Below, piece by piece: positions 11,801-23,800 of a stretch of DNA of 64,000 bases. The position numbers and the translations under genes were made by a program. Positions within the stretch are counted from its first letter, which is position 1. Each line of letters opens with the position of its first letter. The notes under the pieces are model-generated. The model had not been told where the DNA came from. It ran no database searches and saw only the letters and a program-made list of their open reading frames with translations. The DNA is from Nepenthes gracilis (lineage: Eukaryota; Streptophyta; Magnoliopsida; Caryophyllales; Nepenthaceae): the NCBI GenBank assembly GCA_033239525.1, contig BSYO01000026.1, forward strand, positions 1,488,001-1,552,000, given 5' to 3'.

Positions 11801-14800
11801 TTCAAGTAATCACTATCAGTGGTTCGTAAAGAGAGTGTTTTTCTCCCTTTTCTACTCATCCTAGGATGTGCAAAGAATGTGGTTATGTATGATATATAAC
11901 TCAAGGGTTGCCTATGCTTTTTTCTGTTTCACGGATTTTTAATGAGAAACATCAAATATACTTCTCACAGCTCAGAGATTTAGAAGTTAGATCATTAGAG
12001 GCAACAGAACACTGCCAAACTGCAGACACAATAGACAAAATGCTTTTTTTTTTCCTTTGATTTGTATGGAATCCAAGCACAAACGCACATATCAGACAAC
12101 AAGAGCCCTCCAGCATATAATTATGAAGATAGTATAAATCACTATTTGCTATTTATGGAACTGATATTGTCGTTCACATGCCTGATACTGGGTTTGTTGT
12201 GTCACCTCTAGCAATTTCCCTTTTTTTGCTCGGTAATGAGTAATCAGCAACTTAATAAAGTAACTGTGCTGAGTCAAGTCATTATAAATAGGCTTGAGGA
12301 AGAATTTTAGAAAGTAGAATAGATGGTAGAGCCGTCCACAAACAGGGAGATTGATTGAGATGAACCATTGATGCAGTATAATCTACAGCTCTATTAGGTT
12401 CTTGGAAGCTGCAATGATTGAAATTTAAAATTGGTCATATCTTAAGAAACATCCATAGAAAGCAAAACAATTAGACTTTTAAGGCTATGATTTCTCTTGC
12501 AACACGAGGTAAACATTTTCAGCTGTGCCATTTCTGGGCATTTATTTCTTTTTGGCTCTATAGTCACATTATGGACACTTTTTGTTGAAACAATTGAGAA
12601 AGAAAAGGGATTAGGATCTTGATGGTCAAAGACAAATTTAACATCAGTGAGTATTCAGTAGTGATGTTTTCACCACCTTCTCTGCGTTCTAAAATACTGT
12701 TTGATCATAATATCTGTTTGTTAGAAATAGCTTTTCATCACTTACTTTAAGCTGATGTGCAAGGCTTTTGTTTTGTCTGCTACAACTTCCTGTGATCTGC
12801 CCATCTTATTGAATCATTATTTTCTGTTTTATCTTCTTTGTTCTCATATTTAATGGTTACTGTTGTAGATTTCGGACTTCTGGAAGGAGGCACTGATATT
12901 AAGTTTATTGCACCACCCAAGTGTTGTTTCTTTCTATGGCATTGTCCGTGATGGTCCAGATGGTTCATTAGCAACAGTTACGGAGTTCATGATTAATGGA
13001 TCGTTAAAACACTATTTACAGAAAAAGGATAGGTACAGATTTGAACTTCTGCCAAGAACTTGTTTTGGAAATATTTAGCTAGTGCTGTTGTGCGATGGAA
13101 GCTATAGGATTGCTCCTCTTTAAAATTTTTTCTTTCTTTGCATACGAATTTCATGGGTGTGAGGGGAAAGGATGGTGGATATGGATCATTTATTGACCTA
13201 GATATCATTATGCTACAATTTTCTCTGAGCAGGACCATCGATCGCCGCAAGAGACTTATTATAGCTATGGATGCTGCATTTGGAATGGAGTATCTGCATG
13301 GGAAAAATATTGTTCATTTTGATTTGAAATGTGAAAATCTGCTAGTTAACATGAGAGATCCTCATAGACCTGTGTGCAAGGTATGCTGAAATATATTTTC
13401 CAAAGTATGCTATGCATTTGACCTCTTCCAATTGAACTAAATCTTTTTTTGCTTTAATACCTTCCCCCCTTTCTCTTACGCATGCAAATTTAAAGCTCAA
13501 TGTTAGATTATTTTCATGTTTTGTTTTTGTTCTAAGTTGTCATATGATTTTATATTTTTAGCTATTTTATGGGATATTTAGCATATAGTATCTTTTAGAT
13601 TGTCTAAAATTTTATTTTGTAGTATGAATTATATTTTAGGAGATATTTTGGGACCATGCTTTTGGTGCCTGCCTAAGTGCACCTTAAGATTTTTGTTAGA
13701 TGCCGTTTGATGAATTGAAGAATCATGGAGTAATTTTAAGTATTTTCTCCTCTCTTGGTCAGTTATTTCCCAATTTCCTTATCTTTCTCACTCCCTTATC
13801 TCCCCATTATGACCTATAGAAAATTATTTTCTCGAGTTGGCTGAGATGTCTTAATAGATATCCCTTTTTTGGGTTTGCCGTATTTGTTATAGGACTATAC
13901 CTTGCAACCTGCTGTTTCTCTATTTTCCCCTTGAGAATCTTGTGAATGAATTAGTTAAGTGTGGTTCATTTCAATAATATTTTTAAGCTGATGGGACTCA
14001 CTGAGTTAGCAATTTTTTTTTTGTTCTTCTAGATTGGTGATTTGGGCTTGTCAAAGGTGAAACAACATACATTAGTGTCAGGTGGTGTCCGTGGAACTTT
14101 GCCTTGGATGGCCCCTGAGCTTCTCAGTGGAAAGAGTAACATGGTGACAGAAAAGGTAAGGTCGCCAATTCTGTTTAAATGTTTACCTTTTGTAATCCTG
14201 CTTGAGTCCTTTTCATGGTTCTAGTTTTACCTCTCATATTTTTCTGCTGTAGATTGATGTTTATTCGTTTGGAATTGTGATGTGGGAATTGCTTACTGGG
14301 GATGAACCATATGCTGATATGCATTGTGCTTCTATAATTGGTAGGTGATTCTTCTTGAGGATATATGTATTTTTGCAGTTCTCAATGTGATGTTCTATGC
14401 TTGATTTCCCATCTGAAATTTGAAATTTCTTTATTACCAAATGAACTTGACTGCTCATTATATTATCTGCTGAATCATTAGTCACAGACCCCTGTGAGAC
14501 TCGTTAGAAATTGACAGAAAAGGTAATCACCCCATCGTGTGAAAACAATAAGAAAAAAACCTTTATTTTGTGTCTCCTCAATGAAGTTTTATGGGGGATG
14601 GATGGATAAATAAATTGCTGTGTACTGTATCTTTTGACCATGGTGAGTCTAAGTGACTGAGAACTTGCCACTCAATGGTATGTGCCTGGGATATCCTAAT
14701 ATTCTTGGGGCACCGCACACTTTAGGGTTACTGAATATCCTACCAGCTGTTCCAGTCGATAGATCCTTAGAAAACATTACATTCAGAATATGCATATAAA

Positions 14801-17800
14801 TCATATCAAGGGAAGAGGGCAAATTCATTTCACATGCTTCTCGGCAGCTGTAACATTTACATTTTTTCCATTGAACCTGGGGGAAATATGAATCATAGAT
14901 TGGCTTTCTCAACTAAATGTGGGCTTTAATTCAACAGGAAGTAGCAAGATGTATCCTCTTCTTATCGGGCTTTGCCCCTTAATGGTGAAATGCATAAGTA
15001 AAAAGATGACTTCTTTCTATGAGTGACATGATAAATTGATTGGGGAGGGTTTAAGAAGATATGTGCATGAAAATCTTCCTTTTCAATGGTTTGACCAGCT
15101 CTATCACACAACCTAGGAAAAATATATGGCTGTCTTGAATGGAGACCAAGGGTGGATTCTTTCATTTGGCTACTTAGATGTCATTTCTTTTCTGGTGAGC
15201 CTATTAAAATTTGGCCTTATAAAGGCCTCCAAAGTTGCCCAATTTCCCAAGGTCATGGAAATATGATGGAATTGGAGTGATGTTGAACTTGATTGCTTGA
15301 AGAGAAGCTTTATGGTGGAAGGAGGAAAGGCTAAGCAGCCACTTGGGTTGTTCTCAAATGAAGGATTTCACTAATTGCGGTCTTTAATTGCACTCTTCAA
15401 AACTGAAGGGCAAAAAAACCATTTCACAACTCATAGGTTAACTTTTTGGGTAATTAGCCCCTTTGACATTCAGCAATGTTTCCCAATCCCTGAGAACTAT
15501 GATGTTTTTTATTCGAGGATGTCGCAGAATCTTTTCAATTACTCGTTCAAGGGTTATTGATATTTTTATCTAATGCCAAATCACAAAAAGGAAAATAGAG
15601 GTGAAAGTATGACAATAATGTTGTTTATGATTGCTTATCTTCATATAATTGTGCCCCAGTGTTTTAGAATGCTCCAAATTTGACTTTATTTATATGCTTG
15701 AGCACAGTGATATAATAAGTTGAAATAGAAAATAAACTAGTACGTAGTACGTGCTTATCTACCGAGGTTCCCCTCTCTCTTCTCTCTATTGGAGGAGCTT
15801 CTTTTGGCAGGTGCTTGGATTGAGAGAAGTTAAACTAAGACCCGGAAAATGGAATCTTAGATAATCTTATTGAATTACAAGCATTGTACAATGGATATGA
15901 AAATCTGTTGCTTAATTGTATTTTTTGAATTTGTCTTCTGACCATTCATCAGTACTACTGATTATGGAGACCTATCTGTAGGAGTGTCAAAAACCTAGTG
16001 GTACTAGCATTAGTACTGGTACTGCTTTGGTTTGGAGGTGACTAGTAGCTCCCAGTACCGGTTCCATGACCTTTTTTTGACAAAAGAGGTAGCTTAGCAG
16101 TATTGGTATTCTTGTGGAACCACCATTATTTTATTTTTTTAAAGAAAGTATTGGAATAGTCTGTTTTAATTCTTATAAAGAAAATTGAAACAGCATCATT
16201 TTTATTCTTTCAAAAAAGAGAATCAAAATAGTATCATTTTGATAATAGTAACTCCTTTTAAATTGCAACCCTACCCACCACCCTACTTTCAACACAGTTC
16301 CCCCCTTTCAGCTCATTTTGATAATAGTCAAATATATTGTCTTGTATTTTCTATAATTTGTTTTGTGTTCTTGTCAATATTGGAAAAAAATTATCTTTTT
16401 GTTAGCATTAATATCACCTTGGACTCTTCCAAAGAACTAGTACCGCCACTGACTGGTATTTGTTCTCGTAGTGCCAGTCCTATTAGTACGGCCTTACTCC
16501 ACTATCTTTCCATCTGATGGTACAAGGATTATCCCTGATTCACATGCAACTTCTAATACTATTTTATCAATGTAACTACTAGGGAACTTATCAAATTTTC
16601 AAGTAGCAATAGAATCATATAGCTTCCAATTTTCTTATCGATCTCACTTCATTTGCTAGTGAATCTCCACACATTATTGGAATTCAATGTCCATGCCACC
16701 ACAAATGTTGTAGGTTAGAACAATTGTATGAATAATTATAGAGAGAATTGAGTGAGAAAACCTTGAGAATTCTATCTTAAGGGAACAATATTGGATTTTC
16801 TTTTTTAATTGATCTCTTCTTCTTAAACAATGAAAGTATGAAATTTAGTATTCATTTTTCGTAGTAGCTAGGGTTTGAAGAAGATGATTATATATACAGT
16901 GGGCTGAAAAGGGGTCAAAAACACGCGTCTAAGGTGAAACAATGCCACAACACGTGCACTGCACAAGCATATGTTAGGTACAAAGCCTTTAACAAGGCAA
17001 CGCATGTGCGTCACATGGGCGCACATCTGGCAAGGGCATTCTGGATCTAATGTGCTCATGCACGGAACCAATGCACATTAGACGCAGGTATAGGCGTGCA
17101 TCTAGCACTAATATTTATTAATACTTGATTGTCCTTCAGATTACTTGTTTTTTCTAATCATAGAATATACCAATATAAAATATTTTTAACAATATTTCTC
17201 TTCGGCAATTCTATGACAAAATTTCTTATGAGACAAAACTACAAATATATGAATCATGAGTTTAGAAACTACCAAGGGAGAACCTATTTATAGAAAAATT
17301 TACTCCTAAAAATTAGAAGAAGAACATCACTAAAAATATAGAACTTTTTGAGATAAGTGTACCTTTTATTATTGATCAAACATAGTACAAATATAAAAAA
17401 TGTATAGAGTATCTGGATAAATAAATAAGCAACAAAAATCAACAGACAATATGTCAGTTAATCAAAGAGTTACAAAGTGTAGTAGTTGCAAAGAATAACA
17501 TGATCAAATGAAATGAAATATAACTATAATAAGACAACACACAAGCAATACAAAATACTCCCCTCCATGACTGCTAAAAAGGAATCAACACCCAAGTCGT
17601 CACTATCCCGCAGAACGCAGCTCAACAAAAATGTGGTCCAAACTTCCCCTCAGATAGGCATCTTGGTCGTTCAAGTAGGAGTTAATTCGCTGAAAGCCCT
17701 CGACAACATGAGACCTAGGCACCTTGGTCGTTCAAGCGGGTGTTAATACGTTGAAAGCTCTCAACAATATGAGACTCTAAGCGGTTAATGCTAGTAGAAA

Positions 17801-20800
17801 GCCAAAAGTGATCCGTAGAGCTAGTGGCAAGCTGGTCAAACATCTTAGAAAACTGATCCATGATGACAGAGGAGGCTGTCAATGAGGACAAAGGTGACGC
17901 CAAAGGACTCAAAGCAAACAAGGACGAGGCAGCACCTGGTAGAGGCTGGGCCAAAGGATCATGGCGATTCAGAGAATGGCAATGGGTATGAGCCTAACTC
18001 TTCTAAAAAATGATGTGATCAATGGGTTTTCCTAAGTGGACATGGGGAAAGTAGGAAATGGAACCATTAAACCCATGGTCAAACATTAAATAAGACAACC
18101 ATAGGGAATGTTGTTGCCCTTTTTGCTCATGAATACAGAAATCATGTGGGAGCAGGAATGTGAAAGAAGATCGATAGGCCAAACGAGAATAAGAGTATAG
18201 AGAAAATGTTTTATTGAGAGGAGGGGAGGTGTAATGTGTTACCGGAAAGTTAACACAATGCAACACACGACGAGATGACAGCGCAAGTGACGCTTGGTTT
18301 TAAAGGATTTTTCATGCAATGTCATGAGAGTTTCATGCAAGGTGGATACAATATTGTTATATGATGGCATCTCATGAAAAGAGTAAGGATAGTCAAAGGA
18401 GGGGCACCAATAGAAGATATAGTGTGCTAGAGTGATCCGAAGAGTTCTCCCTCGTAAAAAGGTGGGAATGAGTTCAATTCTTTATCAATATTGTGAATAT
18501 TGGAGTGAAACTCTTGGACAATGAGGTCGTAGGGAGAAATCAAATTGGTGATTAGTGCCGGTCAACAAAAATAAACAAAATAGAGTGATCGATAAAAACA
18601 AAATTGACCTCTCGTTCTATAGTGAATTGCCTACGACTCGTGTTTTTGAAAGAGTTCTTCTACAGAAGTGTTGACAAACCAGCTAGTTTCAGAAGAGGGC
18701 TCAATATAAGGTCATTTATGGGGGACTTTCTTGGACAGGCTCATCTAAAACGACGTGTCAAGGAAGAAATAATAAATCATAGTGTAAGTAACAATATCAA
18801 CGAATAACTGTGAAAAAGATGAACTAGGATCAACCAAACTAACAATGGGAAGTCTAAACATGAGTGGGTCCAAACGGATCATCCAATTCTTTTAAGTCCT
18901 AAAAATGTCAGATTTGTAACCAAAATAACATAATAAGCAAAGAATCTCTCGAGATTTCCCAACGACTGAAAACAATTGTCAATTGTGAGGAGAACAACAC
19001 AAGAAATCAAGATCTTAACAAAAGGGAATGTGTGAGACAAGGGAGGAAGAAAAAATTACCTTAGGTCCACCTTGGAATGAGTAAAGATGAGTAGATTTGG
19101 GAGGAAAGAAGGTAGAGAGAGTGTGTGTTGAGGAAAATGGAGAGAAAATGGTGGAGAGAGTAAAAAAATACTGTTTACGCATGTACAACACAAGAAAAAA
19201 AAGAGGTCTACAGATTGGTACATGAGCGCACATTAGGCACCCTTCAGGCACATAAGGCACTTGGAATAGCATATTAACACCAAAGAGGCGCACTTTAGTC
19301 GCATTTGTCTTGGAATGAATGCACTTGAGAGAGTGTGTTAGACACAACGTGCATAATGACCGTCGCATCAAGCATATGAAAGGCGATCTAAGCTTGAAAG
19401 GCTACACATGAGTGCCATAAAGGCATGGATCAAGCGACAATTGAAAAACTGCCCCTTTTTGCTAATAAAAATTAACTCATCTTACAAGCAATGCTGCTCT
19501 TTTGGCTTGCAAGACGACTTTTTTTGATTTAGACTTTCTTTTCAAAGTTAACTTTTTTAGTAAATTTAGTTACTTTATTATTTAGATGTTTAATTTGATA
19601 AACAAGATTATTAACATGTTTAGTTTGTTTGTGGTCATCTCGATAATTAATTTTATAACAATGGGGACATATGTGATCAATTTTTTCACAATTGTGACAT
19701 GTGGAAACAAGCCAAAATTTCCACAATCTACTTGATTGACTCCTAAATTAGTTCTCAAAAGTTTTCTTTCTAGGCATCCCATTTGAGTTTTGTTTGACTT
19801 GAACACTCGTAACGACTTTCTTAGATATTCTTTTTAAGGTTCATCGGACCGGAACACTATTGGTACTAATTCTCTTAGGAATGGAGGTGGTTGGAACAAA
19901 AATTAATTTTAAGATTATCATTTTTCTTGGACATATTTTCTATAAATCCTAGACCTTTTTCTATTTCCAGCAGACTTGCCTAGCCCCAACATATAATTGA
20001 GTTTATTAATTCCACATTAAAAAATTTAGTATCATTTCTAGCCTTTTTTTAGGTTAGTTTCAAGAGTCTTGATTATTTCACTTAATGACTTGTTGGCATT
20101 TTCAAGTTCTTTACGCTTGCCTTCAGTGTTTTCAGGTTTGGCCCGATATTATTTTCTTTTTCTTATTTAATTAATTTATGGTTAATTGACTTATTAGTTC
20201 TTTTGACATTTAAATATTTCCTAAATAATTTGTTGTAAGTCTTTTAAAAGTCTCCAAAATTATTTTTTACTCATCTTCAGAGTAGTCAGATTATTCTAAT
20301 TTTTCACTCAAATATTCTTCACAACTAATAACAATAAGTTATAAATGCAATGTAATTTATCTCACCTTCTTTTGTAGACCTTTCATTGTTATTCTCATCT
20401 TCATCATTATCAAATAGAGTAATTTTCATAGCTTTTCTTTTTTGTCTTTTAAAGTTTGGACATTCAGTTTATGTACGGCCAAAACCAAGACATTTATGAC
20501 ACTACACTTCTTGAAATTTTTTGTTTTCATGTCTTTGACTGCTTCTTTCTTTTCAATTATTTGGGTGATAGTGTTCCCTTTTGTTTTTCTATAGTTCTTT
20601 TGTTGTGTTTGAAGAATTTTTTGAAGTTCTTGACAAATGGGTGAAAATCCTCATCCTCTAAGGATTCTGCATCCGATCCATCATCTATTTCTTCCTTAAC
20701 AGATTTTAATGCTATGGATTTAGTTTTCTTAGGTTTGTGATGATCTTACAAGCTCTTCAATTTTAACATTGTCTAAGTCTTTGTTTTTATCTATAGCCAT

Positions 20801-23800
20801 GACTTTTGGTTTAAAATGTTTGGGAAGGGATCTCGTAACTTTACGAATTGCAATTTTTAGGGACTTTTCCCAAAATTAAAAGTAAAATTGATAATGTCAT
20901 TTCATTATTGTATAGAATTCATCAGATGTCTCACTCTCTTTCATTTTAATTTATTCAATTTTTGTAGTAAACTTTACTAATTTGAAGTTCTTTACCATTT
21001 TGTTATCTTCATGAGTATTTTTAAGAATTTTTTAAAGTGGTTTTGAATATGGAGATACGTTGAAAATCTTCCAAAAAAATAGCCATAAAATAGCATGTAA
21101 ATCCTTATTATTTTAATTATAAACATTTAATTCTTTCGTAATCCATAACAGTATCGTCCACTCAGATTGAGTACTCCTCCCCCAACATGTTCATCTATAG
21201 ATTTCAGGAACGGTTTTGTATGAACCTTTCAATAGACGCAATTACTCCTATTAAAGTAGGAGGGACAAATAAAGATTGATTCAAATGCATTAAGAAGTTT
21301 AGGGTCAAGGATTGACTTAATGATAGAAAAAGCACATCTTGTGGGTTTTTCTTATGTTGGATCTAATCTTGTTGCCTAGATGACTAAGAAAGAAACAGAA
21401 TTCCATTTTGTTATCCACTACTAAAGTTGAGTATATTACAGCTAGGAGTTGCTGCACACACCTCCTCTGGATTAAATAGATGTTACTTGACTAAGGTATC
21501 AATTAGGGAACTATGACTATTTTTTTATGACAACACTAGTACCGTTAACATCTTCAAAAATCCCGTACAACATTCGCACAATAAACATATTAATATTAGG
21601 CAGCATTTCATTTGTGAAGTTGTTGAAACTCGAGTAACTGCTCTCTAACATGTTCATATCGAGAATTTATTGGTCAATATATTTACTAATCCCTTGGATA
21701 GTCTTTGGTTTGAGTTTCTTAAAAAGGTCTTAGGTATCAACTCTACCCTTTAAGCTATGAGTGTTTCTCCATGTTTTTAATAGTAAAAAAAATTAATTGC
21801 AGTTTATTTTTAATGTTTGATCCCGCACATTTCACGCTCATGCACTATCCTTCCCATGCTTGGATCACCTCTCACACACCTGATACGCTACTCACTGAGC
21901 ACGCTTTGCCTATTACATGCCCATTTTGAGCTCAGGCACATTGATTCCAGCAAAAATGCGCCTAAAGTGCACCTTTCTAGTGCTCATGTTCTATTTCAAG
22001 TACTTTGTGCACCTAAAGCATGCTTGTATGCCGATATGCAGCCTTTTTTTTCCTTCCTACGATGTATGTATGCTGGCTCTTTTTTTTTTTTACCCTCTCC
22101 ACCATTTTCTCTCTGTCTTCCTCAACACGCACTCTCTCTACCTTCTTTTCTCCCAAATCTACTCATCTCTATTTATTCCAAGGCAGATCTAAGATAATTT
22201 TCTCTTTCTCTCTTCTCTCACTCATTCTCTTTTTTTTTTTTTTTAGGATCTTGATTTCTTATGTGAATAGTGTTTTTATCATGATTGACAATTTTTTCTT
22301 GTTCATTAGGCAATCTTAGGAGATTCTTTGCTTATTATGTTATTTTAGTTACAGATCTGACATTTTTAAAACTTCAAAATGTTGTGTGGTCCGATTTTGA
22401 CCCACTCACATTTGGGCTTTCCCCCATGTTAGTTTGGTTGATATTAGTGCGTCATTTTCATAGTTATTCATCAATATTGTTACTTGTACTATGATTTATT
22501 GTTTTTCTCCTCTTCATGCCATTTCAGATGGGTTCATCCAATAAAATCCCTGATAAACGATCTCATTTTGGACCCTGTACTAAAACTAATCGGTTTGTCA
22601 TCACTTTTGTGGAAATACTCTTTCAAAAACTCATGGTCTTAGGCAACTTCCTTTAGAATGTGTTTCTCTTGATTGCTCTATCCCATCAATTTTTTCACTG
22701 GCATTGGGAATTGGTCCTTAACAATATGATTTTTCCCTCCGTCCTTCTTATCCAAGAGTTTTACTCCAGTATTCACAATATTGATAAGGAATCAAACTCA
22801 TTCTCTACATTTTTGTTGGGGAGGACTTTTCGGAACACTCATGAGGTGATTGCAAGGACACTATATCTTCCATTGGTGCCCCTCCTTGACTATCCTTACT
22901 CCTTTTACAAGATGTTGTTATATAACGATATTGCATCCTCTTTGCACAAAGCTCCCATGACATGGCTTGGAAAATCCTTTAAAACTAAGCATTTCTCTCC
23001 CCGTCTTGTCCTGTGTCATAGGGTGACACATTATACCTCCTTTCCTCTCGATAAAACACTTTCTCTATGCTCTCCTTCTCATTTGGCCTATCAATAATCC
23101 TTTGCATTTCTAGTCCCATATAATTTCTGTGTTTGTGAGCGAAAATGACGACAACCTTCCCACGGTTGTCTTATTCAACATCTGAGTATGGGTTTAGGGG
23201 TTCTGTTTCCTAATTTTTCCCACGTTCCCTTAGGCAAACCCATCGACTGCAGCTCTTTTGAGCAGGTTCAAGCTCATACTCTCTGCCGCTATACGAATCG
23301 CCATGATCCTTTGGCCAAGCCTCAACTGGGCGCTGCCCCATCCTCATCTGCTTCTGGCCCTTCTTCGGTGCCTTTATCCTCCTCCACAGCCTCCTCTGTC
23401 ATCATAGGTGTATTTTCTTAAATGTTTAACCAGCTTGCCATTAGCTTTGCCAGTCACTCTCAGCTTGCTACTAACGATGACTGCTTAGAGTCTCATGTAA
23501 TCAAGAGCTTTCAACGTATTACTGCCTGCTTAGATGACTAGGATGCCTATGTGAGAGGGACTTGGACCATATCTTTGCTGAGCTGCATTCATTACAGATC
23601 ATGATGATTCAGGTGCTAATTGATCATCCTTTTTGGCATTTGTGACAAAAAGGGGAGTATTTTGTATTGCTTGTGCGTTGTCTTGTTATAGTAGTTTTAC
23701 ATTTTATATGATCATGCTATTCTTTTCAACTATTACACTTTGATACTCTTTATTTAATTGCCATATTACCTAGTTATTTTTGCTGCTTATCTATTTATAT

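Larger units (their letters stand above)
16515..21285 (-). mobile_element. SIRE/Maximus-like Ty1/copia copy A: gag + env-like + 3' LTR, no pol
   Basis: Read on the minus strand the order is gag (21285 to about 19530), env-like ORF region (about 19370 to 17640), the GGGGAGTATTTTGTATTG segment also seen in copy B, then an LTR starting TGTTAAAAATATTTTA at 17191 and truncated near 16515. No protease, integrase or reverse transcriptase is present between gag and the env-like part. Many stops and frameshifts occur, so it is long dead. Lineage is assigned from gag type, a third ORF after the pol position and LTR similarity to copies B and C. Confidence 0.7.

Noticed and set aside
14511..14525. Repeat of the exon 6 donor context in intron 7
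   Set aside because: Only 15 bases match and no exon-like sequence precedes it; probably chance, kept only as a remark under intron 7.
15976..16510. Possible element with inverted CTAGTGGTACTAG / CTAGTACCGCC ends
   Set aside because: The similarity is short and interrupted, and no clean terminal repeat could be drawn.
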